From: Streptomyces sp. NBC_00250
GTDB lineage: Bacteria; Actinomycetota; Actinomycetes; Streptomycetales; Streptomycetaceae
Direction of reading: 5' to 3'
Assembly: GCF_036192275.1 (NCBI RefSeq)
Contig: NZ_CP108088.1
Span: 7,798,001-7,862,000 of the forward strand
DNA length: 64,000 nt
In this document: positions 49,891-59,437 of the stretch, one piece after another
Layout: every line of letters begins with the position of its first letter
Position numbering within the stretch: position 1 is the first letter of the stretch
The notes under the pieces: model-generated
Seen by the model: the letters and a program-made list of their open reading frames with translations, nothing else
Told to the model about the DNA's origin: nothing
Database searches by the model: none
Program-made: the position numbers and the translations under genes

Positions 49891-52463
49891 GAGCCACCGG
49901 AACCAAGCGAACACCCGCCTCCCTCCGCCTCGCCCGCTCCTCCCTCCGCGCGCACCGCCGCCGTTTCCTCGGCACCTTCGTCGCCGTCCTCCTCGGGGTC
50001 GCCTTCCTCACCGGCACCCTCGTCATGGGCGACACCCTGCGCGCGAGCTTCGACTCGATGTTCACCGGCGCCACCCGGGGCACCGACGCCGTCGTCCGCA
50101 GCGCCGTCACCGTGACGGCCTCCGGGGGCGCCCAGGGCACCCGCGGCCCCGTCGACGCGGACCTCGCCGACCGGCTCGCGCAGGTGCCCGGGGTCGCCGC
50201 CGCCGCGCCCCGGATCGAGGGCGCCGGCCAGCTCCTCGCCGCCGACGGCACCCCCGTCGGCGGCAAGGGACCGCCCACCCTCGCCGGGAACTGGATCGAC
50301 GACCCGGCCCTCAACCCGTACAAGCTCGCGGAAGGCCGTGCCCCGAGCGCCCCCGGCGAAGCCGTCGTCAACCGGGGCGCCGCGAAGGCCGCGGGCCTCG
50401 CCCTGGGCGACACCACGGTCCTGCGCACCCCCGACCCGGTGCGCGTCACCGTCGTCGGTCTCGCCACCTTCGGCGGCGCGGACGGCATGGGCCAGGTCAC
50501 CTGGACCGGTCTGACCCGCGCCGACGCCGAGCGGTATCTGACGGCACGCCCCGGCGAGGCGACGAGCATCGCCGTACGGGCAGGGCCCGGAGTCTCCCAG
50601 GAGGAGCTGGTCGCCGCCCTCGCCCCCGCCCTCCCCGACGAGGTCGAGGCGATCACCGGGCAGCGCGCCGCCGAGGAGAATACCGAGATGGTCTCCGGCC
50701 GCTTCCTCAGCCTCTTCACCACCTTCCTGCTGGTGTTCAGCGGGGTCGCGGTGCTCGTCTCCGTCTTCACCATCCACAACACCTTCGCCGTGCTCGTCGC
50801 CCAGCGGACCCGCGAGAACGCCCTGCTCCGCGCGATCGGCGCCGCCCGGCGCCAGGTCGTCACCGGCACCCTCGCCGAAGCGCTGACCGTGGGCCTGCTC
50901 GCCTCCCTCGCCGGGCTGCTGGCCGGGATCGGCGTGGCGGCCGGACTCCAGGCCCTCTTCCCCGCCGTCGGCTTCCCCTTCCCCGAGGGCGACCTGGTCG
51001 TGTCCGGCACGTCCCTCGGGCTGCCGCTCGCGGTCGGGCTCGCGGTCTGCGCCGGTTCGGCGCTCCTTCCCGCCGTACGGGCCGGACGCACGGCCCCGCT
51101 CGCCGCGCTCCGCGAGACACAGGTCGACGATTCCGGCACCTCACGCGCGCGCGTGGTGACCGGCTCCGCCCTGCTCGCCGTCGCGGTCGGCACGGTACTC
51201 GCCGGAGTGCTCGGCACTCCCTCGCTGTGGCTCGCCGCGACCGGCGCCGCCCTCGCCGTCGCCGCGTTCGTGGTCCTCGGGCCGGTCGCCGCCTCCGGCG
51301 CCGTCCGGGTACTGGCCGGCCCCCTGCGCGGCGCCAACCGCGGCCTCGCGCGCCGCAACGCCCTGCGCAGTCCGGGACGTACGGCCGCGACCGCCACCGC
51401 CCTGATGATCGGCGTCGCCGTGGTCACCCTCTTCACGGTCTTCGGCGCCTCCCTCAAGGCGACCATGGACAGCACGGTCGACCGCTCCTTCGCGGGCGAC
51501 GTGGCCATCAGCGGGGCCACGTTCGGCGCGGGCGGCGCGGGGCTCAGCCCGCGCCTCGCGCCGGCCGTCGGAGCGCTTCCCGAGGTCGACACCGCCGTGG
51601 GCCTGGGGCGCGGGGTGGCGGAAGTGGACGGCCGGGGCCGTGCCCTGACCGTCACCGACCCGGTCGCGCTCTCCCGCACCCTCGACCTGGGAGAGGTGCG
51701 GGGCTCCCTCACCGGCCTCGGTACGGACGGGCTCGCCGTCGCCGCCGACGAGGCGGCCTCCTCGGGCCTCGCGCCCGGCCGGACGGCCCAGCTGACGTTC
51801 ACGGACGGCACCCGGCACACCTTCACCGTCCGGGCGGTCTACGAACGCGCCGACCTCGCCGGCGACTACCTCGTCACCCGGGACGCCTGGGCCCCGCACC
51901 GTACCCAGGACTCCGACATCCTCGTCGCCGTCTCCTTCGCGGACGGAGTCACCACCGCACAGGGGAAGGCGGCCGTGACCGAGGTCGCGGACCGCTACGG
52001 ACAGCCCGAGGTCCAGACCCGGGACGAGTACGCGGAAGCCTCTGCGGGCGGCATCGACATGATGCTCACCCTCGTGTACGCGCTCCTCGCCCTCGCCGTC
52101 CTGATCGCGCTGCTCGGCATCACGAACACGCTCACCCTGTCCGTACACGAACGGACCCGTGAGCTGGGCCTGTTGCGGGCCGTCGGCCAGACCCGGGCCC
52201 AACTGCGCGCCATGGTCCGGTGGGAGTCGGTCCTGGTGGCCGCGTTCGGCACGCTCGGCGGACTCGTCCTCGGCGGCTTCCTCGGCTGGGTGCTCGTCCG
52301 CGCCTCGGAGGGATCGGGCGACAGCGCCTTCACCTTCGCCGTGCCGGCGGTGCAGCTGGCGACCGTGGCCCTGGTCGGGCTCGTCGCGGGCGCCGTGGCG
52401 GCCCTGCGCCCCGCGCGCCGGGCGGCCCGCCTGGAGATCCTCCGGGCGATCGCCACGGAGTGA
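49887..52463 (+). CDS. FtsX-like ABC transporter permease
   Basis: 858 residues. The N-terminal Arg-rich stretch leads to helix 1 (about 28-48), a large extracellular domain (about 50-265), helices near 270-300, 325-350 and 370-395, then a second half with helix (about 425-475), extracellular domain (about 540-710) and three last helices (about 730-850). This is the duplicated FtsX/MacB_PCD layout. TNTLTLSVHERTRELGLLRAVGQTRAQLR is the conserved coupling region. ATG at 49887 overlaps the ATPase stop. Substrate unknown. Confidence 0.93.
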
Positions 52464-52491
52464 GGGGCGGGGCCGCCCTGCCGGCCCTCCG

Positions 52492-53106
52492 TCAGCCCGT
52501 ACGGCCCGCCGGCACCCGGCGGGCCGTGGCCACGGCGGGGGCCGGCGCGAGGACGGGTTCGTGGGCCGGGGCCGGGGCGGGCTCGGCCGGGGAACTCAGC
52601 GGAACGCCGGGGAACGGCGCGTACCCCAGGAAGGGGCCTTCGGCCGCGGAGTCGTACACGGCGTAGGAACGCGTGTCGGCCGGGGCGGCGGGCGGCGGCG
52701 TCGAGAGGGTGAACCACACCACCTTCCCGTCCGCCCCACAGGGGCGCACACCCCAACTCTCGCTGACCGCGCCGACGATGGCGAGGCCGCGGCCGGACGT
52801 GGCCAGCTCGTCGTACGCGTCGAGCGGGTCCGGGCAGCCGGCCTTGGGTATGCGGGGGTCGTGGTCCCGGACGGAGACCGTGAGCCGGTCGAGGAACAGC
52901 TCGATCTCGACGGTGCACCGCTTGTCCGGCTGCGCGTGCCGGTGGACGTTCGTCAGAAGCTCGGTGACACCGAGCACGGCATGGTCGATCAGACCGTCGA
53001 GATGCCAATGACGGAGATGCGCGGAGACAATCCTGCGGACCTGTCCGATCCGCGACGGCAGGGCCTGAAGCTCCACCGCGTAATACCTGCTCGGCTCGCT
53101 GATCAC
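52492..53106 (-). CDS. RsbW-like ATP-binding protein (anti-sigma-factor kinase type)
   Basis: 204 residues. The HATPase_c_2 domain (about 10-130) has GVTELLTNVHRHA (N-box), DHDPRIP (G1-like) and TSGRGLAIVGAVSESWGV (G2 box). The start LQALPSRIGQVRRIVSAHLRHW is standard for streptomycete RsbW-like proteins. They bind ATP and may bind a sigma or anti-sigma factor. The C-terminal 70 residues are Pro/Ala-rich. GTG at 53106 after GGGGAG. No sigma factor or antagonist gene is adjacent, so its partner must be elsewhere. Confidence 0.85.
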   Translation of the reverse strand: MISEPSRYYAVELQALPSRIGQVRRIVSAHLRHWHLDGLIDHAVLGVTELLTNVHRHAQPDKRCTVEIELFLDRLTVSVRDHDPRIPKAGCPDPLDAYDELATSGRGLAIVGAVSESWGVRPCGADGKVVWFTLSTPPPAAPADTRSYAVYDSAAEGPFLGYAPFPGVPLSSPAEPAPAPAHEPVLAPAPAVATARRVPAGRTG

Positions 53107-53334
53107 GGCTGCGACTCCCCGAAGTAGTCCGGAAGAAGACGAAGATTCGGATCTCACATGCGGTACAGCAGGGTGGCGACCTGAGCGCGCTGTCACCACC
53201 GGTCAACCCTCGGTGAGGTGGTTCCAGCGTGAACCAGTGGTGTGCGTCCCGCAACTCACGGCGACCTGCGACACGCCGAGGAGTCGCCTCGGCACCGCCC
53301 GGCAGCCCACCTCGGCGCCGTCGGGCCGGCCGCT
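53107..53334. other. Intergenic gap without a recognisable gene
   Basis: 228 bases between two minus-strand genes. It should contain the promoter of the RsbW-like gene, but I see no clear hexamers, hairpin or repeat. Confidence 0.4.
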
Positions 53335-53661
53335 TCAGCGCCGCCCGGCCGCCCGCTTCAGCGCCGCCAGGAACCGTCCCGACTCCTCCGACGCGCCGGG
53401 GCCGTCGCTCTTGCTGTCGCCGTCCTTGTGGAGGGTCAGCCGGTAGCGCGTGCCGTTCACGGTGGCCACCGCCTCGTCGGACTTCGCGAACCACGGGCGT
53501 CCCGCCCGGACCGCTCCCACCGGCGCGCTGTCGATCTCGCTGCCGTAACTCGTGAGGAGGGCGAGCCGCCCGTCCTCGATCCGCACCTCGCCGGCGCGTG
53601 TCAGTGAACGCGGCCAGCGGGCGATCCTCACGCCCCTGGCGCTGAACTCGGGTTCCGACAT
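53335..53661 (-). CDS. Conserved hypothetical protein, PH-like strand-rich
   Basis: 108 residues, no signal peptide or membrane helix. Strand-rich middle ([48 protein letters not shown]) and a C-terminal Ser/Asp-rich linker ending in a basic helix. It resembles a small PH- or SH3-like barrel. It is divergent from the cysteine-synthase-like gene and separated from the RsbW-like gene by a 228-base gap with no other gene. Function unknown. ATG at 53661. Confidence 0.65.
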   Translation of the reverse strand: MSEPEFSARGVRIARWPRSLTRAGEVRIEDGRLALLTSYGSEIDSAPVGAVRAGRPWFAKSDEAVATVNGTRYRLTLHKDGDSKSDGPGASEESGRFLAALKRAAGRR

Positions 53662-53837
53662 GCCGATCCGCCCCTTTCACCCGGTTGCCGTTCCCAGTGT
53701 GCCGGGCCGTCGGCGACCGCACCAGTGCCCCTTCCGCAAGTCATCCCTATGGACAGTCAAAGGAAACGTTTGCCCAGGTGGGAGGGGTATTGTCGGCAGC
53801 GGGGCACCCCCAGGGAAGTGACCGAGGAGAGGCGCGG

Positions 53838-54983
53838 ATGAGCACCACGGACAACAGTGCGGCGAGTGTGACGGCGGGCGGCGCGGCGGTGACCGTCGAC
53901 GTCGACCGCAGCGACCCGGCGTACCGGACCTGGCTCAAGGAGGCCGTCCGCAAGGTCCAGGCCGACGCCAACCGCTCGGCCGACACGCACCTGCTGCGCT
54001 TCCCGCTCCCCGAGAAGTGGGGCATCGACCTCTACCTCAAGGACGAGTCCACCCACCCCACCGGCAGCCTCAAGCACCGCCTGGCCCGCTCCCTCTTCCT
54101 GTACGGCCTCTGCAACGGCTGGGTGCGGCCGGGCAAGCCCGTCATCGAGGCCTCCAGCGGCTCGACCGCCGTGTCCGAGGCGTACTTCGCGAAGCTCATC
54201 GGCGTTCCCTTCATCGCCGTGATGCCCCGCACGACCAGTCCCGAGAAGTGCCGGCTGATCGAGTTCCACGGCGGGCGGTGCCACTTCGTCGACGACTCGC
54301 GCACGATGTACGAGGAGGCCGCCGCGCTCGCCGAGCGCACCGGCGGTCACTACATGGACCAGTTCACGTACGCGGAGCGGGCCACCGACTGGCGGGGCAA
54401 CAACAACATCGCCGAATCGATGTACCAGCAGCTGAAGTTGGAGCGCTACCCCGAGCCCGCCTGGATCGTGGCGACCGCGGGCACCGGCGGCACCTCGGCG
54501 ACCATCGCCCGCTACGTCCACTACATGCAGCACGACACCCGCATCTGTGTCGCCGACCCCGAGAACTCCTGTTTCTTCGACGGCTGGACGCACCACGACC
54601 CGCACGCCACCTCCGACTGCGGTTCGCGGATCGAGGGCATCGGCCGCCCCCGGATGGAGCCGAGCTTCGTGCCCGGGGCCGTCGACCGCATGATGAAGGT
54701 GCCCGACGCGGCGAGCGTCGCCGCCGTCCGCGCGCTGGAGACCGCGATCGGCCGCAAGGCGGGCGGCTCCACCGGCACCGGCCTGTGGAGCGCCTTCAAG
54801 ATCATCGCCGAGATGGTCGCCCACGAGCGCACCGGCAGCGTCGTCACCCTGATGTGCGACCCGGGCGAGCGCTACCTCGACAAGTACTACTCCGACGACT
54901 GGCTGGCCGCCCAGGGCCTCGACATCGCCCCCTACAGCGCCGCTATCGAGCGGTTCCTGGCGACGGGGGTCTGGCCGGAGTGA
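53838..54983 (+). CDS. PLP-dependent cysteine-synthase-family enzyme
   Basis: 381 residues, longer than ordinary CysK (about 310). Fold type II: the Schiff-base Lys is in [14 protein letters not shown] (about 76-78), [26 protein letters not shown] is the Asn/Ser loop, and the phosphate loop is [12 protein letters not shown]. Conserved NPTGSxK of CysK is HPTGSLKH here. This subgroup, with [15 protein letters not shown] near the end, is found in actinobacteria and may act in cysteine or related amino-acid metabolism or degradation. ATG at 53838 follows gaggaga. Its 3' end overlaps the convergent SRPBCC gene by 41 bases. Confidence 0.88.
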   Translation: MSTTDNSAASVTAGGAAVTVDVDRSDPAYRTWLKEAVRKVQADANRSADTHLLRFPLPEKWGIDLYLKDESTHPTGSLKHRLARSLFLYGLCNGWVRPGKPVIEASSGSTAVSEAYFAKLIGVPFIAVMPRTTSPEKCRLIEFHGGRCHFVDDSRTMYEEAAALAERTGGHYMDQFTYAERATDWRGNNNIAESMYQQLKLERYPEPAWIVATAGTGGTSATIARYVHYMQHDTRICVADPENSCFFDGWTHHDPHATSDCGSRIEGIGRPRMEPSFVPGAVDRMMKVPDAASVAAVRALETAIGRKAGGSTGTGLWSAFKIIAEMVAHERTGSVVTLMCDPGERYLDKYYSDDWLAAQGLDIAPYSAAIERFLATGVWPE

Positions 54984-55443
54984 GCCGCCGGTCGAGACGG
55001 CGCGCGGCGTCCCGGAAGGACAGCCCCACGCCCGGCCCCGCGAGGCGCAGCCCGAGCCGGACCGGGGCGGCGCCGTCGAGGGCCATCGTCCAGCGCAGTC
55101 GGGTGCCGGTCCCGGCGGGGGAGAGGTGCCACTCCTCCGCCATGGCGGTGACGCCGGGCGCGTTCGTCAGGTCCACCCGGTAGGCGTAGCGGACCTCCGG
55201 CTCGGCGGCCAGGATCGTCTCCTCGAAGTGGACCCCGCCGCGCAGCCGGACGGTCCGGCCCGCCCCGTCGCCCGTCGGGACGGCGGAGGTGACGGCGGTG
55301 AACCAGTGCGGCCAGCTGCCCACCTCCACCGCGAGCGACCGGAAGACGGCGGCCGGCGGGGCCGTCAGGGTCGTGGTGAACACCAGACGGACGGGTGCGG
55401 ACGCGGTGAAGTCGAGCTCCACCGGCCTGAGTCGGCGTGCCAT
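54943..55443 (-). CDS. SRPBCC family protein
   Basis: 166 residues. A START-like/polyketide-cyclase fold: [59 protein letters not shown] and [20 protein letters not shown]. It presumably binds a hydrophobic ligand. ATG at 55443 with GGGAGG; an in-frame start at 55491 lacks a ribosome site. The end overlaps the cysteine-synthase-like gene by 41 bases, antisense. It lies downstream of another SRPBCC gene on the same strand, with a 102-base gap. Confidence 0.82.
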   Translation of the reverse strand: MARRLRPVELDFTASAPVRLVFTTTLTAPPAAVFRSLAVEVGSWPHWFTAVTSAVPTGDGAGRTVRLRGGVHFEETILAAEPEVRYAYRVDLTNAPGVTAMAEEWHLSPAGTGTRLRWTMALDGAAPVRLGLRLAGPGVGLSFRDAARRLDRRLTPARPPSPGTAR

Positions 55444-55545
55444 GGACCGTACCTCCCGGGTCGCGAACGGAAGTGCGACCTTAGCTGACATGCTGTCAAC
55501 AGCACAGGGGGCGACGGAAGGCTCCGAAGGGCCGCGCCGTGACCC

Positions 55546-56028
55546 TCACCGCCCGGGAGACCGGGGGCCACCGTCTCCCGGTGCGGCTCGTCGGCCCTCC
55601 CGCAGCAGCCCGTCCACCGCCCGGCCGAAGAGGAACCGTCCCGCCCGCGCAAGCGCCGGATCGAAGACCCGGGGCACTCCGCGTACGGACAGCTCCTCCG
55701 TCCACACCACCCGGCTGCCGTCACCCGCGCCCGACACCTCGACGAGCGCCCACCCGCGCACCACCCGCCCCGACTTCTCCAGCCTGCACGCCCCGGTCCT
55801 GCCCTGCGCAGGGGGTTCCCAGTGCACGACCTCCATCGGGTCGTCGAACGACAGCCGGCCGATGCCGGTACGGGCCGTGAACCGGGTCCCGGCCCGGTTC
55901 GGCCCCGGGGTCAGCACCCTCGTCCGGGTCAGCGGCACCTGGCGGCCGTGCGCCGGCCAGTCCGTCAGCCGCCGCCACACCTCCTCCGGAGGCGACGGCA
56001 CGGTCCGCTCGACCCGGAAGTGGCTCAC
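55546..56028 (-). CDS. SRPBCC family protein (second copy)
   Basis: 160 residues. Begins VSHFRVERTVPSPPEEVWRRLTDWPAHG, then TGIGRLSFDDPMEVVHWEPP, GRVVRGWALVEVSGAGDGSRVVWTEEL and a C-terminal helix FGRAVDGLLREG: the SRPBCC/polyketide-cyclase type. The GTG at 56028 overlaps the DeoR stop (GTGA), so both are translated together. It is distinct from the SRPBCC protein at 54943; the two are not close copies. Function unknown, presumably a ligand-binding protein under the DeoR regulator's transcript. Confidence 0.8.
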   Translation of the reverse strand: MSHFRVERTVPSPPEEVWRRLTDWPAHGRQVPLTRTRVLTPGPNRAGTRFTARTGIGRLSFDDPMEVVHWEPPAQGRTGACRLEKSGRVVRGWALVEVSGAGDGSRVVWTEELSVRGVPRVFDPALARAGRFLFGRAVDGLLREGRRAAPGDGGPRSPGR

Positions 56029-56852
56029 GCCTGCTCCTCGCCCGCCACCACGAGTCCCGGCAGATGCTCCGCCACCTCGGCCCGTACGCCCTCGGGCAGG
56101 CCGGGGTCCGTCACCCAGGTGTCCACCTCGTCCAGTTCGGCGAACGAACTCAGGCCCACCGTCCCCCACTTGGTGTGATCGGCGACCACCACGACCCGGC
56201 GCGCCGAACGCATCAGGCACCCGTTCGTCTCCCCCTCCGCCAGATTCGGCGTCGAGAGTCCCGCCTCCACCGAGATGCCGTGCACCCCGAGGAACAGCAG
56301 GTCGAAGTGGAGCGAGCGGACCGCCCGGTCCGCCACCGGCCCCACAAGGGCGTCGGAGGGCGTGCGCATCCCGCCCGTCAGGACGACCGTCGCCGCCCCG
56401 CGCCGCGTCTCGCCGCCGCTGCCCGTCAGCTGGGCCTCGTGGAACACGTCCGCGACCCGGACGGAGTTCGTCACCACCGTCAGGTCCGGTACGTCGAGCA
56501 GGTGCCGGGCCAGGGCGTACGTCGTCGTACCGCCGGACAGGGCGATCGCGCTGCCCGGCGCGACCAGGGCCGCCGCCGCCCGCGCGATCTCGTCCTTGGC
56601 GCTGGGTTCGAGCACCGACTTGGCCTCGAAGCCCGGCTCGTGGGTACTCGCCTCGACGACCGGAACGGCCCCGCCGTGCACCTTCGCGAGCATGCCCTGC
56701 CGGGCCAGCGCGTCCAGGTCGCGACGGATCGTCATGTCCGAGACGCTGAGGCGCCGGGTCAGCTCATTGACCCGTACACCGCCGCGCCGCCGTACCTCAT
56801 CGAGGATCAGGGCACGCCGCTGCTCCGCGAGGAGGTTCTGGTTGTCAGTCAC
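56025..56852 (-). CDS. DeoR/GlpR-family transcriptional regulator
   Basis: 275 residues. HTH (about 8-62): AEQRRALILDEVRRRGGVRVNELTRRLSVSDMTIRRDLDALARQGMLAKVHGGA, standard for DeoR. The sensor domain has SAIALSGGTTTYALARHL, TVVTNSVRVADVF, VVLTGGMRTPSDALVGPVAD, LFLGVHGISVEAGLSTPNLAEGETN and VVVADHTKWG; it binds a sugar phosphate. GTG at 56852 has only a distant aagga. It is followed by an overlapping SRPBCC gene. No sugar pathway is adjacent, so the effector is unknown. Confidence 0.9.
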   Translation of the reverse strand: MTDNQNLLAEQRRALILDEVRRRGGVRVNELTRRLSVSDMTIRRDLDALARQGMLAKVHGGAVPVVEASTHEPGFEAKSVLEPSAKDEIARAAAALVAPGSAIALSGGTTTYALARHLLDVPDLTVVTNSVRVADVFHEAQLTGSGGETRRGAATVVLTGGMRTPSDALVGPVADRAVRSLHFDLLFLGVHGISVEAGLSTPNLAEGETNGCLMRSARRVVVVADHTKWGTVGLSSFAELDEVDTWVTDPGLPEGVRAEVAEHLPGLVVAGEEQA

Positions 56853-56986
56853 CGCCGGGGCCGGTCCTTCCGCAGGAGACAAGGGGATGGGTGTCGGATT
56901 CGGTGAGGAACGGTGCGCGGGCGCACCACTGTCCGCGATCCTGGTGCCGACGTCGCATCTTCCCACCCTGAGAGGAAGTCGCCTCA

Positions 56987-59437
56987 GTGTCCCCTGCCAC
57001 ACCCGCCCCGGAGAGCGGGGGCGCGGCGCTCGAACTCCTCGTCCACGGAGTCGGCGGAGCCACCCCCCAGGACATGCTCGACGACCCCAGGACCGTACGG
57101 ATCACCGGCGACCGGACCGCCGCCATGCACCGGCGCGCCGAGGACGTCGACGCCGAGGACCACCCCGAGCGGTACGCGGCCCGCCCGGTCCCGGAGGCGT
57201 ACTGCTGGTCCAACCTGACCTCGGGCGACGGCGCCCGCGCCCTGTGGCTGCTGCTCCTGCCCTTCATGGTCGCCAACCTGGCGCACTGGATGCGCCCGCC
57301 CGCCCAGGGCCGCCCGGGTCTGGTCCGGCTCTACGGGGTCCTGGTGCGGCTCGTCGCCCTCACCCTCACCGTGCTGCTCACCGCCGCGGCCTGCGAGGTC
57401 GCCCTCGATCTGACGGCCTGGCAGTGCGCCGCCAGCACCGCCTGCACCGACGCGTACTCCTGGCTCGGCTTCCTCTCCGAAGGGCGCGGCGGCTGGTGGT
57501 CGGCGCCCGGCCGACGGCTCGCGCTCGCCGCCCTGGTGCCCGCCCTGCTCGTCGGCCTCCTCTGGTACCTGTCGAACCGGACGTGGAGCGCGTACGAGGC
57601 GCAGCGCCCGCCCACCGGTTACGACGATCCCGTGGCCGAGCCGTCCACCGACTCGGGGGCCGCGGAACCCGTGACCGACCCGGGCGCCGACACGGAGAGC
57701 GCGGACCAGGGCGAGGGCGGTCCCGGCCCCGGTCCCGGACCCGCCGAGCTGCGACCCGCCCTCGGCCGCCCCGGCTTCTGGTACGGGCGCCGGCTCGTCG
57801 CCCGTCTCAGGGCCGCCCACACCGCGGCCGGTCTCCTCACCGTCGCCGCCGCCCTCGCCACGGCCACCGCCCGGCACGACGCCACGGCCCCGGGCGCCGG
57901 AGCCGTCCTCGGCCGCGTCCTCCAGGCCGCCGTCGCCGCCCTCGCCGTGCTCGTCGTCTGGGTCGTCTGCCGTCGCGGCCGCAGCGAGCGCCGCCTCGAC
58001 CTGCGCGTCGAACGCGCCCTCGTCTCCTGGCTGCCCGGCGTCTCCCTCGTCCTGCTCGTGCTCACCGCCCTGTACGCCGGGTGGTCCCGCCCCGGCTGGG
58101 TCTCCGACGGGTCCCTGCCCGGCAATGTCGCCTTCGGCGGCCTCACCCTCGTCCAGGGCGGCCTCGTCGTCGCGCTCGGCGTGGTCGCCCTGCTCCTCCA
58201 GCGGCCGCGCAGGGACCCGCGTACCGCGCTGCGCGGACTCGGCGGCCCCGCCGTCGCCATGCTCGCCTGCGCCCTCGCCGGAGTCATGTCCGGCGGCGTC
58301 GCCCAGCGGGTCGCCGACTGGCTCGACGGGCCCGCCACCCCCGGCATGGGCGACGGCGGTCCCCGGATCGGCCCGCCCGTGCTGCTCAGCTGGCAGGCGT
58401 CCGTCATCCCCGTGCTGCTCCTGCTGCTGCTCGTGCCCGCCGCCCTCCTCGCCGTACGGACCGTGCTGGCCGGCAGGCGGCTGCGCAGCGAGGTCGAGGC
58501 CGACTACGACGCCGCCGACGAACGCGACCCCGTCCGCACCGGACAGATCGCGGCCGGCCGGGCACGGGCGTCGCTCACCGACTCCGCGCCCGTCCTCGTC
58601 GGCGTCGTCTCCGGAGCCACCCTGCTCCTCGGCGCGGGTTCCGTCGCCGGTGCCTGGGCCAGCGGAAACGTCCCGGGGCGCGCCTTCGACGGAGCCCACC
58701 CCGCCCTCGCGTCCCTGGCCACCGCCACCCAGGCCATCGGATCCTGGATGATCGGCTTCGGCTTCCTGCTCTTCGTCACCTGGGGTCGCCGCGCCTACCG
58801 GGACGCCCACGCCCGCCGCACCATCGGCATCCTCTGGGACGTCGGCACCTTCTGGCCCCGCGCCGCCCACCCCTTCGCCCCGCCCTGCTACGCCGAACGG
58901 GCGGTGCCCGACCTGACCTGGCGGATGAGCTCCTGGACCCGGAGCACCGGCGGCCGGCTCGTCATCTCGGGACACTCGCAGGGCAGCGTCCTCGCCGCGG
59001 CCGCCGTCTGGCAGCTGCAGCCCGTCACCCGTGGCCGGGTCGCGCTCCTGACGTACGGCTCACCCCTGGAGCGGCTCTATGGACGCTGGTTCCCGGCCTA
59101 CTTCGGTCCGGAGGCGCTGCGCGCCCTGAACCGTACGGTCCACTGCTGGAGCAATCTGTACCGCGCCACCGACCCGATCGGCGGTCCCGTCCGGGTCCCC
59201 GCCGAGGACGGCAGGCCGGCCGTCGACGGATCGGTCCTGCTCGACCCGGTCGCCTACGGCCGCACCCGCGCACACCCGCTGCCCGAACCGATCCTGGGCC
59301 ACTCCGACTACCAGGCCGACCCGGCGTTCGCCCACCGGCGCGGCGCCCTCCTGGACCGGCTCCCACCCGCCGTACCCCACCAGCGAGATCCGAACTCCAC
59401 TGCGGATCAGGGGAGTTCGGGCAGATCCTCCGGGTAG
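56987..59437 (+). CDS. Membrane-embedded alpha/beta-hydrolase (lipase-like)
   Basis: 816 residues. The N-terminus has [14 protein letters not shown] (oxyanion-side HG motif of lipases), then a long membrane region with about ten helices between residues 80 and 600, interrupted by an acidic Pro/Gly-rich loop (about 215-250). The C-terminal third carries the nucleophile elbow [12 protein letters not shown] with Ser at about 667, [14 protein letters not shown], and a late GHSDYQ His candidate. So a hydrolase fold seems to be split by membrane helices. Substrate is likely a lipid or ester. GTG at 56987. The last 31 bases overlap the convergent beta-helix/AAA gene. Confidence 0.7.
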   Translation: MSPATPAPESGGAALELLVHGVGGATPQDMLDDPRTVRITGDRTAAMHRRAEDVDAEDHPERYAARPVPEAYCWSNLTSGDGARALWLLLLPFMVANLAHWMRPPAQGRPGLVRLYGVLVRLVALTLTVLLTAAACEVALDLTAWQCAASTACTDAYSWLGFLSEGRGGWWSAPGRRLALAALVPALLVGLLWYLSNRTWSAYEAQRPPTGYDDPVAEPSTDSGAAEPVTDPGADTESADQGEGGPGPGPGPAELRPALGRPGFWYGRRLVARLRAAHTAAGLLTVAAALATATARHDATAPGAGAVLGRVLQAAVAALAVLVVWVVCRRGRSERRLDLRVERALVSWLPGVSLVLLVLTALYAGWSRPGWVSDGSLPGNVAFGGLTLVQGGLVVALGVVALLLQRPRRDPRTALRGLGGPAVAMLACALAGVMSGGVAQRVADWLDGPATPGMGDGGPRIGPPVLLSWQASVIPVLLLLLLVPAALLAVRTVLAGRRLRSEVEADYDAADERDPVRTGQIAAGRARASLTDSAPVLVGVVSGATLLLGAGSVAGAWASGNVPGRAFDGAHPALASLATATQAIGSWMIGFGFLLFVTWGRRAYRDAHARRTIGILWDVGTFWPRAAHPFAPPCYAERAVPDLTWRMSSWTRSTGGRLVISGHSQGSVLAAAAVWQLQPVTRGRVALLTYGSPLERLYGRWFPAYFGPEALRALNRTVHCWSNLYRATDPIGGPVRVPAEDGRPAVDGSVLLDPVAYGRTRAHPLPEPILGHSDYQADPAFAHRRGALLDRLPPAVPHQRDPNSTADQGSSGRSSG

